From: Trichopria drosophilae
Lineage: Eukaryota > Arthropoda > Insecta > Hymenoptera > Diapriidae
NCBI GenBank assembly: GCA_030407085.1
Contig: CM059583.1
Location: forward strand, 208,256,001 to 208,320,000
Length of the DNA stretch: 64,000 nucleotides
Direction of reading: 5' to 3'
Under the pieces are notes generated by a model. The model did no database searches. It had not been told where the DNA came from and saw only the letters and a list, made by a program, of their open reading frames with translations. Positions 37,263 to 47,900 of the stretch are shown here, one piece after another. The position numbers and the translations under genes were made by a program. Within the stretch, counting starts at the first letter, position 1. The number at the start of each line of letters is the position of its first letter.

Positions 37263-37915
37263 CAGTAGTCCTTCCCTTATTCTAATTTTCCCCTCTCCCC
37301 CACTACTTAGATTTGTAGTCACACTTTTGTCTCTTTTTCTTTTGTTGCGAATGCGCCGTTATTTCTACAGTAGTCCTTCCCGTATTCTAATGTCTTCCCT
37401 TATTCTAATTTGTTCACTTCTCCTATTCTAATATTTCCCCTCACGCGTTCTCCCCATCGCACCTACAGTACTCTTTCCCTTATTCTAATTTATCCAGTCA
37501 GGCAAGATGGCGGCCTTCTTCCCTTACAGTAAAACCCCTCTTACTTGAACACCCCGTCTATTTGAACAAAATAACCTCGTTTATTTGAACGATTTCTACT
37601 TCCCCATACTCCCACAACTCGCTCTTACGCGGATGCAAATTCCAATGCGCGTGCGCTACTCACTGTATATTGCGCGAGAAGTGGGGACAACTGTAAGCGT
37701 TCAAATAAACAGGGTCGGAGGGGAAATGCTGGCTCGACCCTGTTCAAGTAAGAGGGGTTTTACTGTAGTCTAATTTCCCCCTCTCCCCCTACTTAAAATT
37801 GCTGTCTCTTTTTCTTTTGTTGCGCATTCGCCGTTACATATTTGTATTTTGAAAATCCACACGTTAACACACATAATAGGAGAAGAGAAAAATTAGAATA
37901 AGGGAAGGACCACTG
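37263..37915. mobile_element. TA-flanked MITE with CAGTAGTCCTTCCCTTATTC ends
   Basis: The left end CAGTAGTCCTTCCCTTATTC and the right end GAATAAGGGAAGGACCACTG are inverted repeats flanked by TA. The left end phrase recurs inside at about 37370 and 37467. The element carries the pogo-like MITE at 37527-37765. Non-coding. Confidence 0.7.
37527..37765. mobile_element. pogo/Tigger-like MITE nested in the previous element (239 bp)
   Basis: It runs from CAGTAAAACCCCTCTTACTT to the complement (AAGTAAGAGGGGTTTTACTG), with TA directly outside both ends. These are typical pogo-type MITE termini. The arms also share CTATTTGAACA / GTTCAAATA words. Confidence 0.8.
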
Positions 37916-38449
37916 TATGTACATAACATATTTTTAGATTTTGAAAATCAGAGTTCGTCCGCGCATTCAAGCGTTTACGCATACTCACGCGCATGATGTC
38001 TACCAATGGTCTGACAGATTAAAGAACGGCGACCGCTGATTGGTTGACTGAATTCAGCTTTCTGTCATATGCGCATAACCTCTAAGTTGTTTGTATATAC
38101 ACAGTACTTGTTTATATTCTGCCGCATGGCACCTATGTATATACCTTTCTATTTATACCATGTCCAAATATAGGTATGTCTACCATTCCTAGCTGTCAAT
38201 GCGTACATAGTAAATACAGATGTGGTAATTGTATGGATTGTATGGATAGATGTGTTTATACATTTTAGCCAACACCCTAGGTTTGTTTTCCTTGCCGTGA
38301 CCGTAACCTTATCCACTTTATTTTAAATTGTCAAATCTGAGAGACAGTATCTACGAATGGTACGCATGTATGCATACAACTGTAATGACGGGTAATGACA
38401 AGGGCTGAGTCTGGCAACGTTGCATTATATTAATTTAAGGCGCGTGGGA

Positions 38450-38678
38450 GAGGCGAAGCAAGAAAAGCAAAAGTTAGACGGTTCACAATACATAGACATA
38501 GAAAGAGACAAACTTTCTAAGGTTGATCTCCGACGGTTGACTGTCCCCGTATCCTAAACCGTCCCTAGCCCCGGAGGGTCGTTCAAGTGGTTAACAGTGT
38601 TACTGCGTCTTTACCACGCATTTTTTCTTATTTTGGAGCAAGTGTTAATGGTAAACATTAATTTGTCACCTTTCAAAG
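38450..38678 (+). promoter_or_regulatory. Probable p38 promoter / 5' UTR exon
   Basis: A GC-richer, TE-free stretch ends with a good donor (CAAAG|GTAAGT, exon end 38678). A 73-base intron follows, closed by TTTTTTTTTAG with the acceptor ending at 38751. This puts a non-coding first exon in front of the kinase reading frame. The transcription start cannot be seen. Confidence 0.5.
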
Positions 38679-38798
38679 GTAAGTCATAATACATTAATTA
38701 CCTTTTCATCGTTACATGCTAAATGAAAAAATAACTATTCTTTTTTTTTAGTTGTATCTGAACGATCGAGGACATAGTTGAATTCATTAATAATCACA

Positions 38799-39875
38799 AT
38801 GCCTCATTTTCATAAAATTGAAATTAATCGTACGGAATGGAAAATTCCTGAACGTTATCAAATGCTAACGCCTGTAGGATCCGGAGCGTACGGACAGGTT
38901 TGTTCAGCGTTTGATACAAAAACGAACCAAAAGGTAGCAATAAAAAAATTAGCAAGACCATTTCAATCTGCGGTTCATGCAAAACGAACATACAGGGAAC
39001 TCCGTATGTTAAAACACATGAATCACGAGAATGTTATAGGTCTTTTGGATGTTTTTCATCCTGCTACGTCTTTGGAAGATTTCCAGCAAGTGTATCTGGT
39101 AACGCATCTTATGGGCGCAGATTTGAATAATATTGTGAGGACGCAGAAACTATCTGACGATCATGTGCAGTTTCTTGTATATCAAATTCTTCGTGGATTG
39201 AAATACATACATTCGGCAGGCATAATTCATCGGGATTTGAAACCTTCCAATATTGCTGTTAACGAAGATTGCGAATTAAAAATTTTAGATTTTGGATTAG
39301 CCAGACATACAGAGAATGAAATGACGGGATACGTCGCTACTCGATGGTATCGTGCACCAGAAATTATGCTCAATTGGATGCACTACAACCAAACCGTCGA
39401 TATCTGGTCAGTCGGTTGTATTATGGCAGAACTGTTAACAGGAAGGACACTGTTTCCAGGAACTGATCATATTCATCAGTTAAATCTTATTATGGAAATC
39501 TTAGGAACTCCGGCAGATGAGTTTATGCAGAAAATTTCTTCAGAATCGGCAAGAAATTATATTCAAAGTTTGCCCGCTTTAAAGAAAAAGAACTTTAAAG
39601 ACGTCTTCCGAGGAGCAAATCCATTAGCGATAGAATTGTTAGAATTAATGCTGGAATTGGATGCAGAGAAAAGAATTACTGCAGAGAAAGCGTTGGCTCA
39701 TCAATATTTCGTACCTTATGCAGACCCAACCGACGAGCCGATATCCCTGCCGTATGATCAAAGTTTCGAAGACATGGAGTTACCGGTTGAAAAGTGGAAG
39801 GAGCTCGTTTACCACGAAGTTGTAAATTTTGTTCCTCAAGCGTTACCGATGGTAACCCCGAATGATGCTGTTTAA
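38799..39875 (+). CDS. p38 mitogen-activated protein kinase
   Basis: One uninterrupted 358-codon frame codes for a complete MAP kinase of the p38 group. It has the glycine loop GSGAYGQV (27-34), catalytic Lys-49 in VAIKK, Thr-102 at the small gatekeeper position, HRDLKPSN with catalytic Asp-146, and DFG at 164-166. The activation-loop motif is Thr-176-Gly-177-Tyr-178, which separates p38 from ERK (TEY) and JNK (TPY). MAP kinase kinases of the MKK3/6 type phosphorylate TGY; p38 then acts in stress, immune and osmotic signalling. The ATG at 38799 is used because an in-frame TAG at 38775-38777 lies upstream and the start [14 protein letters not shown] fits the family. The lack of introns in the coding part, with an intron in the 5' UTR, is noteworthy but does not look like a retrocopy, since promoter and UTR intron appear intact. 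Confidence 0.97.
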   Translation: MPHFHKIEINRTEWKIPERYQMLTPVGSGAYGQVCSAFDTKTNQKVAIKKLARPFQSAVHAKRTYRELRMLKHMNHENVIGLLDVFHPATSLEDFQQVYLVTHLMGADLNNIVRTQKLSDDHVQFLVYQILRGLKYIHSAGIIHRDLKPSNIAVNEDCELKILDFGLARHTENEMTGYVATRWYRAPEIMLNWMHYNQTVDIWSVGCIMAELLTGRTLFPGTDHIHQLNLIMEILGTPADEFMQKISSESARNYIQSLPALKKKNFKDVFRGANPLAIELLELMLELDAEKRITAEKALAHQYFVPYADPTDEPISLPYDQSFEDMELPVEKWKELVYHEVVNFVPQALPMVTPNDAV

Positions 39876-40252
39876 ACATTACTGCTTCATGAACACGAAC
39901 ATTGAATTATAAGAGAATGTGCAGTGACTAGTGTACATATTACGAACAATTTACAGAGAATTATTTGAGCTTATTTTTACATTTTAGGTATAAATACATA
40001 ATTTATATTGTTAAGGTACATAGAGAATGTAACAGTTGTTTATTAAATTTTTGGAATTTTCAAATTTATGGCAGAAATTATTGACCTCGAGGAATTAGAT
40101 GAAGTTATAATTAGAATATAGCCTTAAAACTTGTCTAGCAGTACAGATTTAGGTCACTGTGAAATGCACAGGTGGAATTTATTTTTTCATTTCTTTTTAT
40201 GGCTGACAAGGAGTTTTTTATTTATGATTTTAAGAATAGTTACACTTTGTGA

Positions 40253-40258
40253 AATAAA
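40253..40258 (+). terminator. Candidate poly(A) signal of p38
   Basis: AATAAA lies about 380 bases after the kinase stop codon. A second AT-rich candidate cluster exists near 40670. Confidence 0.45.
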
Positions 40259-40679
40259 ATTCTTATTTTTGTGCAATTTTTCAAAAAATCATGTAAATTA
40301 GTTAATCGTTGTGTCCTTTCCTTTTTCTTAAACATTATTTTATAAATTTGTAGCTAAAGATTGAATGAAGTATTTGTATTATGTTACGAAGAGAAATTGT
40401 AAAATATTAAATACTGTTTTTGTATTTAATGACTACAAAATGCATATTAATGGCTATTCTAATTAAGTAAAATTACCAATACATGACATTTTTTTAAATG
40501 TTTGATAAACTTCCAAGAAAAACAATTCTAGCAAAGTTTTAGAACTTTGAAAAATAACAACGAAAAAATAGTCAATATTTATATTATTTCCGTTTATAAT
40601 ATTGTACAAAATATGGTTGTGTGTATTTGTTAGTACACATGATTTTTTATTATTAAATTAATAAATTAAATTCAAATAT

Positions 40680-41381
40680 TATTATATTTCTACTGTAATA
40701 ACTGATTGTCAAACTGATAATCTATAAGACTAATCATGCTACCCTTCATTCCCCGAAATTAACCAATTTAATATATATAGTATACGAAAATAAATGAACT
40801 TGTAGTGATTAATTTATATTTCGTAAACGTAAAAAAATTTTTGTATAGATAATCCATTAAGATTTGACTAACGCCGTAAGCAGACCTGGAATTTTTAGTT
40901 TCATTTAAAACTGACGATTTTAATTAAATTTATTTAAAAACGAAACTTTTTCTTAACCTCCCAAGTAAGAAAATTTAATTACAATGTTTTTATACATACT
41001 GCCATGTCTTAATACATAATTTAAGAGCGTTTTTAAATTACTACTTTTATGAGGAATGAGAATATAACGTCTTTAAATGCCTAAGGAAAATTAAATCGGG
41101 AATTATAACCTTCCTAGGATATGTTACCTTTTTGAAAAATTTCCAAAAACTTTCGTGCTCTTGTTATATTATAAATTATAACCAATATTATAAGACGATA
41201 TTTCAATTACGATTTTGATGAAATATTAAGCTCTCGAAAGTCATAATAAATATATTCATAATTTTTTCTTGAATTTCTGTTCAAAAAGTATTAAAACGGC
41301 CGAATATCTCGAGGAATGATTCGATTGGATAAAAAGAATATGAACAAAAATATCAAATTTTTTTGCAAAGGTTACAAAGGA
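40680..41381. other. Intergenic AT-rich sequence, no gene seen
   Basis: No exon-like frame or repeat boundary was recognised between the p38 3' region and the foldback cluster. Confidence 0.4.
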
Positions 41382-41594
41382 CCCAGATAATAGAATAAAA
41401 AATAGTTCATAATGATCTCATAATGCGTTTTATAAGAGGTCGAATGCTTCAAATTATGAGGTTTTTCTGAACTTGAGATCATTATGAAATCTTTACAACC
41501 TCAAACTCAGAAAAACCTCATAATTTGACGTATCTGACCTCTTGTAGAATACATAATGAGATCATTATGAACTATACTGATTCTGCTATCTGGG
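41382..41594. mobile_element. Small foldback with CCCAGATA ends
   Basis: It begins CCCAGATAATAGAAT and ends CTGCTATCTGGG. The arms share AGTTCATAATGATCTCATAA and its complement. It resembles the termini and ATGATCTCAT words of the larger element at 10678-11973. Confidence 0.7.
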
Positions 41595-41607
41595 AAGATC
41601 ATGAGTA

Positions 41608-41783
41608 CCCAGCTAAATAAAAAAGAGTTAAGAATGATTTCGAAATGTACTCTAAAAGAAGTCAGATGTTCTACTTTCTGAGGGTTTTTTTGAACATGAT
41701 GACATTATGAGATCTTTATGAACTCATGGTCAAATAACCCTCAGAAATCATTTTGAACTCTTTCCTATTTTTCTGACTTGGTA
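41608..41783. mobile_element. Diverged small foldback adjacent to 41382-41594
   Basis: The ends CCCAGCTAAATAAAAAAGAG and the complement of CCAAGTCAGAAAAATAGG match imperfectly. The arms share TCTGAGGGTTTTTTTGA / TAACCCTCAGA. It is a weaker member of the CCCAG foldback family and directly abuts the next element. Confidence 0.5.
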
Positions 41784-41787
41784 GCTT

Positions 41788-43922
41788 CCCAACAAACGAA
41801 AATGGATTCAAATGGATTAAAAATATGTAATATCTTTAAACCATTTGAATGTGTGGTTTTAATTCAGAGGAAAGCATCCCAGTAAACGAAAACGAATAGA
41901 AAGTTAAAAATACGAATTGAAATGAATTCAAGTGAATTAAAATGAATTAAAAAGTGGATTCAATTAATCATTTTCATGCGTTTTAATTCATTTTAATTCA
42001 CTTGAATTCATTTCAATTCACTTGAATTCATTTCAATCCAAATCCATGGATTCATACAGTGAATTTGTATACGCGTGTATTAATCACGTTTCATTTCAAT
42101 TCATTCCAATCCATTTCGAAAGTTGGATTAATCGGTGTTCACGGGAATCCTTTTGAATCCCAGAAAACGAAAACTAATAGAAAGTTACAAATACGAATTG
42201 AAATGAATTCAAGTGAATTAAAATGAATTAAAAAGTGGATTCAATTAATCATTTTCATGCGTTTTAATTCATTTTAATTCACTTGAATTCATTTCAATTC
42301 ACTTGAATTCATTTCAATTCACTTGAATTCATTTCAATTCACTTGAATTCATTTCAATTTACTTGAATTCATTTCAATTCACTTGAATTCATTTCAATTC
42401 GTATTTTTAACTTTCTATTAGTTTTCGTTTTCTGGGATTCAAAAGGATTCCCGTGAACACCGATCAATCCAACTTGCGAAATGGATTCGAATGAACTGAA
42501 ATGAAACGTGATTAATACACGCGTATACAAATTCACTGTATGAATCCATGGATTTGGACTAGCGAAAATTCAAAATTTTATTATTTTAGTATGTAGATGC
42601 ATTAAAAAATCTAATTTCGAATATATGATTTGCATGCTTTAAGAATAAATATTTTCGGTGCTTTTATTTGTTGATGTAGACGCAATAAAATAGTTACTGG
42701 TAATCTATAATTTTGTATTAGCAGGAATTCCGAATTATGTCATTTTTTGTGTTATTACTTTTGGATATACTTGGATCCATTTGATCTATGTTTTTTATTT
42801 GCCAGAATTCAGAATTATATTATTTTAGGTGATATTATTTTAGATACTCGAAGATTCAAAAAACAAATTTAAAACAAAAATAAATTTGTATTTGCAGAAA
42901 ATCCAAAATATTTTATTTTTAATAGCATTTTTCTTTTAATTTGATTTTAAATTCGCATTATCGTGTCGAATAAGGATAATGAATTCGCAGGCATTTAAGA
43001 AATCATAACCGCGCGATCAAAAACGTCAAAATGAAGCCATTTGAATCCATTTCCGTTTTTCAGGGTTAAAAAAATCTTATGAATATACTTAATTTCAGAG
43101 CCCAGTAATTGAAAGTTTTTTCAAAGGCATTGAAAATTTTGAATGCATATAAATCTGTATTCTATCCAAAAAATGGCTTAAAACGGATTTAACGTGCATT
43201 CATGTGTGATTGCTATTAAATGCTTTCATATTCAATAAAAAATGGAATGAAATATTCAGATACACTGCAAATTTTAATGCACGTAATGTCTTTTTTATTT
43301 TGAAATTATAAAATATATAAACTAATTTAAATCTAATTTGTATTCTTTCTATCTTTTGCATTTTACATATTTTATTATTTATAGCTCTCACACTAATACT
43401 GATATGATTCTACAAACATTGACATTTAATACCTCGTTAAAATTGCAATCATTTGGATTCATAATTTATACCAGTGATAGTTCAATATTACATTTCAAAT
43501 TCAAATGGATTCGTTGGATTCAATAATCTTTTTTCTCTGATTTGATATGTATTAAAAATATTTGTATCCAATGTTGTATTCTTAAAGAGTCCTAATAATA
43601 AATCAATATTATATATGGATTCAAAAAGATTCATTAGATCATTATTGTTTTCTCTGGATTCATAATTTATACCAGTGATAGTTTAATATTAAATTTTGAT
43701 TCAAAAGGATTTAATAATTTCTGTTTTTGAACTTTTTTATATTCATCAATTTTGGATATAAATGCATACCAAATTCAATTATTTGAGGATTTGTATGAAT
43801 TCAAATTGTTTATTGAATTTTACTTTGGTATTTAAATGCATTAGTCGCAGACAGAATACGCATTCAAAATATATAAAATGAATGCATATCAATCTTTACC
43901 AAATCCATTTTCGATTACTGGG
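41788..43922. mobile_element. Nested CCCARYAAACGAAAA foldback complex (2.1 kb)
   Basis: The outer ends CCCAACAAACGAAAATGGAT and the complement (ATCCATTTTCGATTACTGGG) are flanked by AGCTT on both sides, a possible 5-bp target duplication. A second element with CCCAGTAAACGAAAACGAAT starts inside at 41878, and a third lies at 42159-42436. Around the third, the flanks (GGATTCCCGTGAACACCG, AAACGTGATTAATACACGCG) are themselves inverted. This gives a palindrome running from about 42030 to 42560. The remainder to 43922 is AT-rich with TTGGATTCA-type words. Non-coding. Confidence 0.65.
42159..42436. mobile_element. Innermost foldback with 20-bp minisatellite core
   Basis: It runs from CCCAGAAAACGAAAACTAAT to its complement. 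The right half contains about six copies of a 20-base unit, TTCACTTGAATTCATTTCAA (42275-42400), which itself contains a GAATTC palindrome. Ends and arms are almost perfect, suggesting recent insertion. Confidence 0.75.
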
Positions 43923-44005
43923 AGCTTAATTATAACTATTTATAGCTCAAACTTGTCGATACATATGACCATTTTTGATACACTGATTTATAAAAGATAA
44001 GAAGC

Positions 44006-44860
44006 GCCCCAGGAAACGAAAAATGATTAAAAATTATAGAAAAAGGTTAATTTATCCAAAAATAATATTTTAAATCCTGCCTTATCCTTGAACTGCATTT
44101 CGAAAAGTAAAAATTGAATTCTTATTAATCAAATAATGTATACGCATTGCTCATACCATGAAATGGTATTGAAATATCGAATTAATATATTTCAGTACCA
44201 ATATAATATCGGTATATTTGAATACACTTTAATCCATAAAAAATGATAAAAAATCATTTTATTATTCTTTTCAATAAAGATAAATGTTTTTCGATTTTGA
44301 AAACCTCTCAAATCGAGGAAAATAGTTAAAAAGAGATTATTACTGGCTGCACTTTTATTAATATCTCCGTTCTTTAAATTAATGTTGCATATATTAGTTA
44401 CAGCTAAATAATTACTGTGTTTCTTAAACTAAGTTGAATGAAACATTATTGTATTTGTTTTAAGTATTACAAAAGATCTCCAATAATCAACTCCTCAATG
44501 ATTAAAGAAATAATTATTAAAAATAATAACCGATGTTCTCTTTCAATTCCTTATATAACAGAAAACACATCCAGTATATTCTACTTAAACATTTATAGAA
44601 ATTAATCGCAATTAAAACGTAAAAGATAATTACGCCATGTAGTGTAAAATATAAAAATTATAAAAGAGAACATTTTCTATTTCTGTCTCTGCATTGCAAA
44701 GGATTCGAGCATACAATTTAAACTATTCTTGAAAACGGATAAAGAGTGATAGAATATCTTAATTTTCAATTCTTCAGAATCTTAAAGTAATGATTAAGAA
44801 CTTGGATTCAGAAAGATTAAAAGGGATTGAAAATGTTTAATTTTTCGTTTATTGGGGAGC
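44006..44860. mobile_element. CCCARYAAACGAAAA-family element (about 855 bp)
   Basis: The left end GCGCCCCAGGAAACGAAAAA pairs with the right end TTTTTCGTTTATTGGGGAGC. Both ends are followed by an ATGATTAAAA-like or TTTAATTT-like sequence in opposite orientation. The interior is AT-rich and non-coding. Confidence 0.6.
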
Positions 44861-44974
44861 AAATTTGTGAATTCGTTTATTTTATTGTATATTTATAATA
44901 CTTAAATATATATACAGGTATTTGTTAGCGAACCAATATATGTTTTCAATAAGGCAGTTTATAACTATTTTTAG

Positions 44975-47900
44975 GTGGAAATTAACCAAATTCAAAAATC
45001 AAACTCGAATCAAGATAACAAGTAATTTGGAAAATAAGATTCTGATGGATAAATCGAATATCACGTGAGTCTACATTTTCTAATCTTCATTTTTAAGATT
45101 ATTCGACATGTGCCATAGGTTTGAGAAACCATTGAATATTTAGTTTAATTACCCGAAGACAATTAAAAATATAATCATTCATGGTTATGTGGAATATGTA
45201 ATATATAGAGATTGATTACCATAATCTGGTATATGATTACCATAATCTTATTAAATATTATACTAGTAAGTTTTGTCATAAGGCCGTGAAATCTGATAAC
45301 AGAATTATGCATATTATTTTTTAGTACCCTGGCTATGAATTTTGTACTCTTGATGTCCAGAGAATTGCAAAAAGATTAAACCCAATAACCAGTTCGTTTA
45401 ATAAACGTTTAAATTTCGACTTAACGATATTTAACGTAGTGCAGGAGGATTTAACGTCGATGTCCTCCCACAAAATGTTTTATTTTTCAAACGCGTTTTA
45501 AATGATTATTTCCGTAGACACTTAAAAAACCGTTTAGTTTACGATTAACGTAATAAAAAATACATCATTTTTAAAGCAGATTAGATTTTAGTCATTTACT
45601 TATCGGAAATCCGAACGTATGATTTTATTTTCATCCAATTATTGAATTTATTTGGAGAGGTATGTACACTTCATGTAGAAATAAATTCAAAGAGCGGTAG
45701 CAAAAGCGGCAGAGGTGGGTGGGGAGTACTTATTTTTTATTTCACAACATATTTGAATTTTAATTTATACAATATAGCTCCTATCGCTCTTGAAAAAAGT
45801 TTAAATTTACAAGAAAATGACTACATTAATTAAAAATCTCATTTTCTTTTACCGGATGAAAATATCTTGTTATAAAATAGAGTGCAATATCTTATTATTT
45901 TGTGTCATATTTCCATTTTTAAACTAAAGGTACATGTACCATAAAAACAAAATAAAAAATAAATAATAAACATTTATTAAACGATAGGTTTTTTTATTGG
46001 GAATTTGTAGCAATTCTTCGGTCTGTTAAAGTTACTTTGATGACCTACTTTTTCGAACTTCGTGATTTTTTAAGTTTAATTTTTCTTGATTCTGAAAGAA
46101 GGCGGCTGCTAGTGCCAATCTGAGACTCGATTTCGACAGATCAGACAAAAATAACAGACGCGGTAGGCTAAACGCGGATGAATGTACGAGTCAAAGGTAT
46201 TTTTTCTAAAAATATGAATTAACTGGAAATATTTGGAAATTCGGAGATTTGTTTTAAGAAAGAATCAGGAGGTTTGGGATACTATATCAATAATAAAAAA
46301 AAAAAATGTCTTAGCGGCACAAACGCTTTCAATGAGATTCTTCAACAATATCCAAGTTTATTTCAATATTGCAATTCATTGTTTATCTCTTATTTAATTT
46401 ATGTATTTTTATGCAATGTCTTCACCAAACGAGTCCGCTGATTTCCATGTTACCCCAAAAGGAATTTGTCTGGGGTTGGTTAAACTTTGCAGTAAATGAG
46501 AATTTTTTAATCTCAATAAAATCATTGGTTATTCATATTATTATTTTTATCGACGTTTATAATTCTATCATTTAATTTGTTTTTGATATTGATCGGTCAG
46601 TAATATTGATAACCTATAAGATTCACTTCAGGTTATATGAAAAAATATATGTATGGAAAATGGAAAAAGGAATGGAATTAATTTTAAGAGAATAATGTAA
46701 AATAGACATGTAAATATAAAAAACGAATTAAATGATAAAATCATCGTTTAATTCACAATTAAATACTATCGGTTGTGTACGTGACATTTTTTACTTGAGC
46801 AACAACGAATTGTAGAGGATTGTCGCTCATCATAAAAAAAGTACACTTTATGCGTTAGATACATAATGTATTATTCTATTATACTTTCCAGATAGAAATG
46901 ATAATATTATGTAATTTCAGAAGCCAGTCAGGAAAATCGTTGGAAGAATGTGACAAAGGTAATCCAATTATTGGTAATACTCAAACTCTGTCAGAAATAA
47001 GGTCATGTAGATATTGGTCAGTTTTTGGCGAACAATCTTGTATACTGGCCGGTTTGAGAGTTGTAAATATGGGCAGTTTTCCATACATTGTGTAATAATA
47101 TCGTATTTAGACTCTCTACAGATAAATAATGCACAATTATTACTCTATTTCTGATAAAATTATTCAGAATATTTGACACGAATAACATAATCTTTTTTAT
47201 CTAGTTTCTAGCCGATAATTTAGGTAATGTTATGGAGATGTTTTTTTAAGATAACCGAAAAGTTGTTTGGGCACTTTTTAGTGTTTCTGTCTAGTTTTTA
47301 TCTGTTTTCTTAGTACAACTTTTTAAATTAAATATTATTAGGAAAAAAGTATCTCCACAATTTTTATATATTCAAAGTATTTCGTTCATTAATTTTAATA
47401 TGAGTTTTAATACAAATCATCATCATCAATTATTCAATAATAACTAATAATGATCATGACCAATACAGTAATTGTTGTTATTGGCGTTAACATTTTCATG
47501 AATTATTTCGTCAGACTTTATAATGCTCTACACGGACATATAAGTTTTCATCATAATTTACATTAAATGCAACGGATTTGATTCATAATGTAATCCGCAT
47601 GGACCATACCAATAGGTTCATTTGCGTCAGAAAACGATTGTAAACGCATAGGAACTACTGAAAATTGTCATATGATATGTCATATCGCATCTCATATGTA
47701 AAAATGTACTTATATTAAATTACAAGGCCATAATCAGTTTCTCGGGAATGTTAGTATAGCCCTACTAAAAATTGTCATGTGTTATGTCATATAACATGTC
47801 CTACGATATATCATATGACATGTCATATGAGAATTTGTCTTATGACATCATATGACATATCGTAAGATATGTGAATTGAATTTAGATTTAAATCCGGTTT

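Noticed and set aside
46779..46850. Minus-strand mini frame SDNPLQFVVAQVKNVTYTTD
   Set aside because: Only about 24 codons, not phase-compatible with the nearest exon; could be chance.
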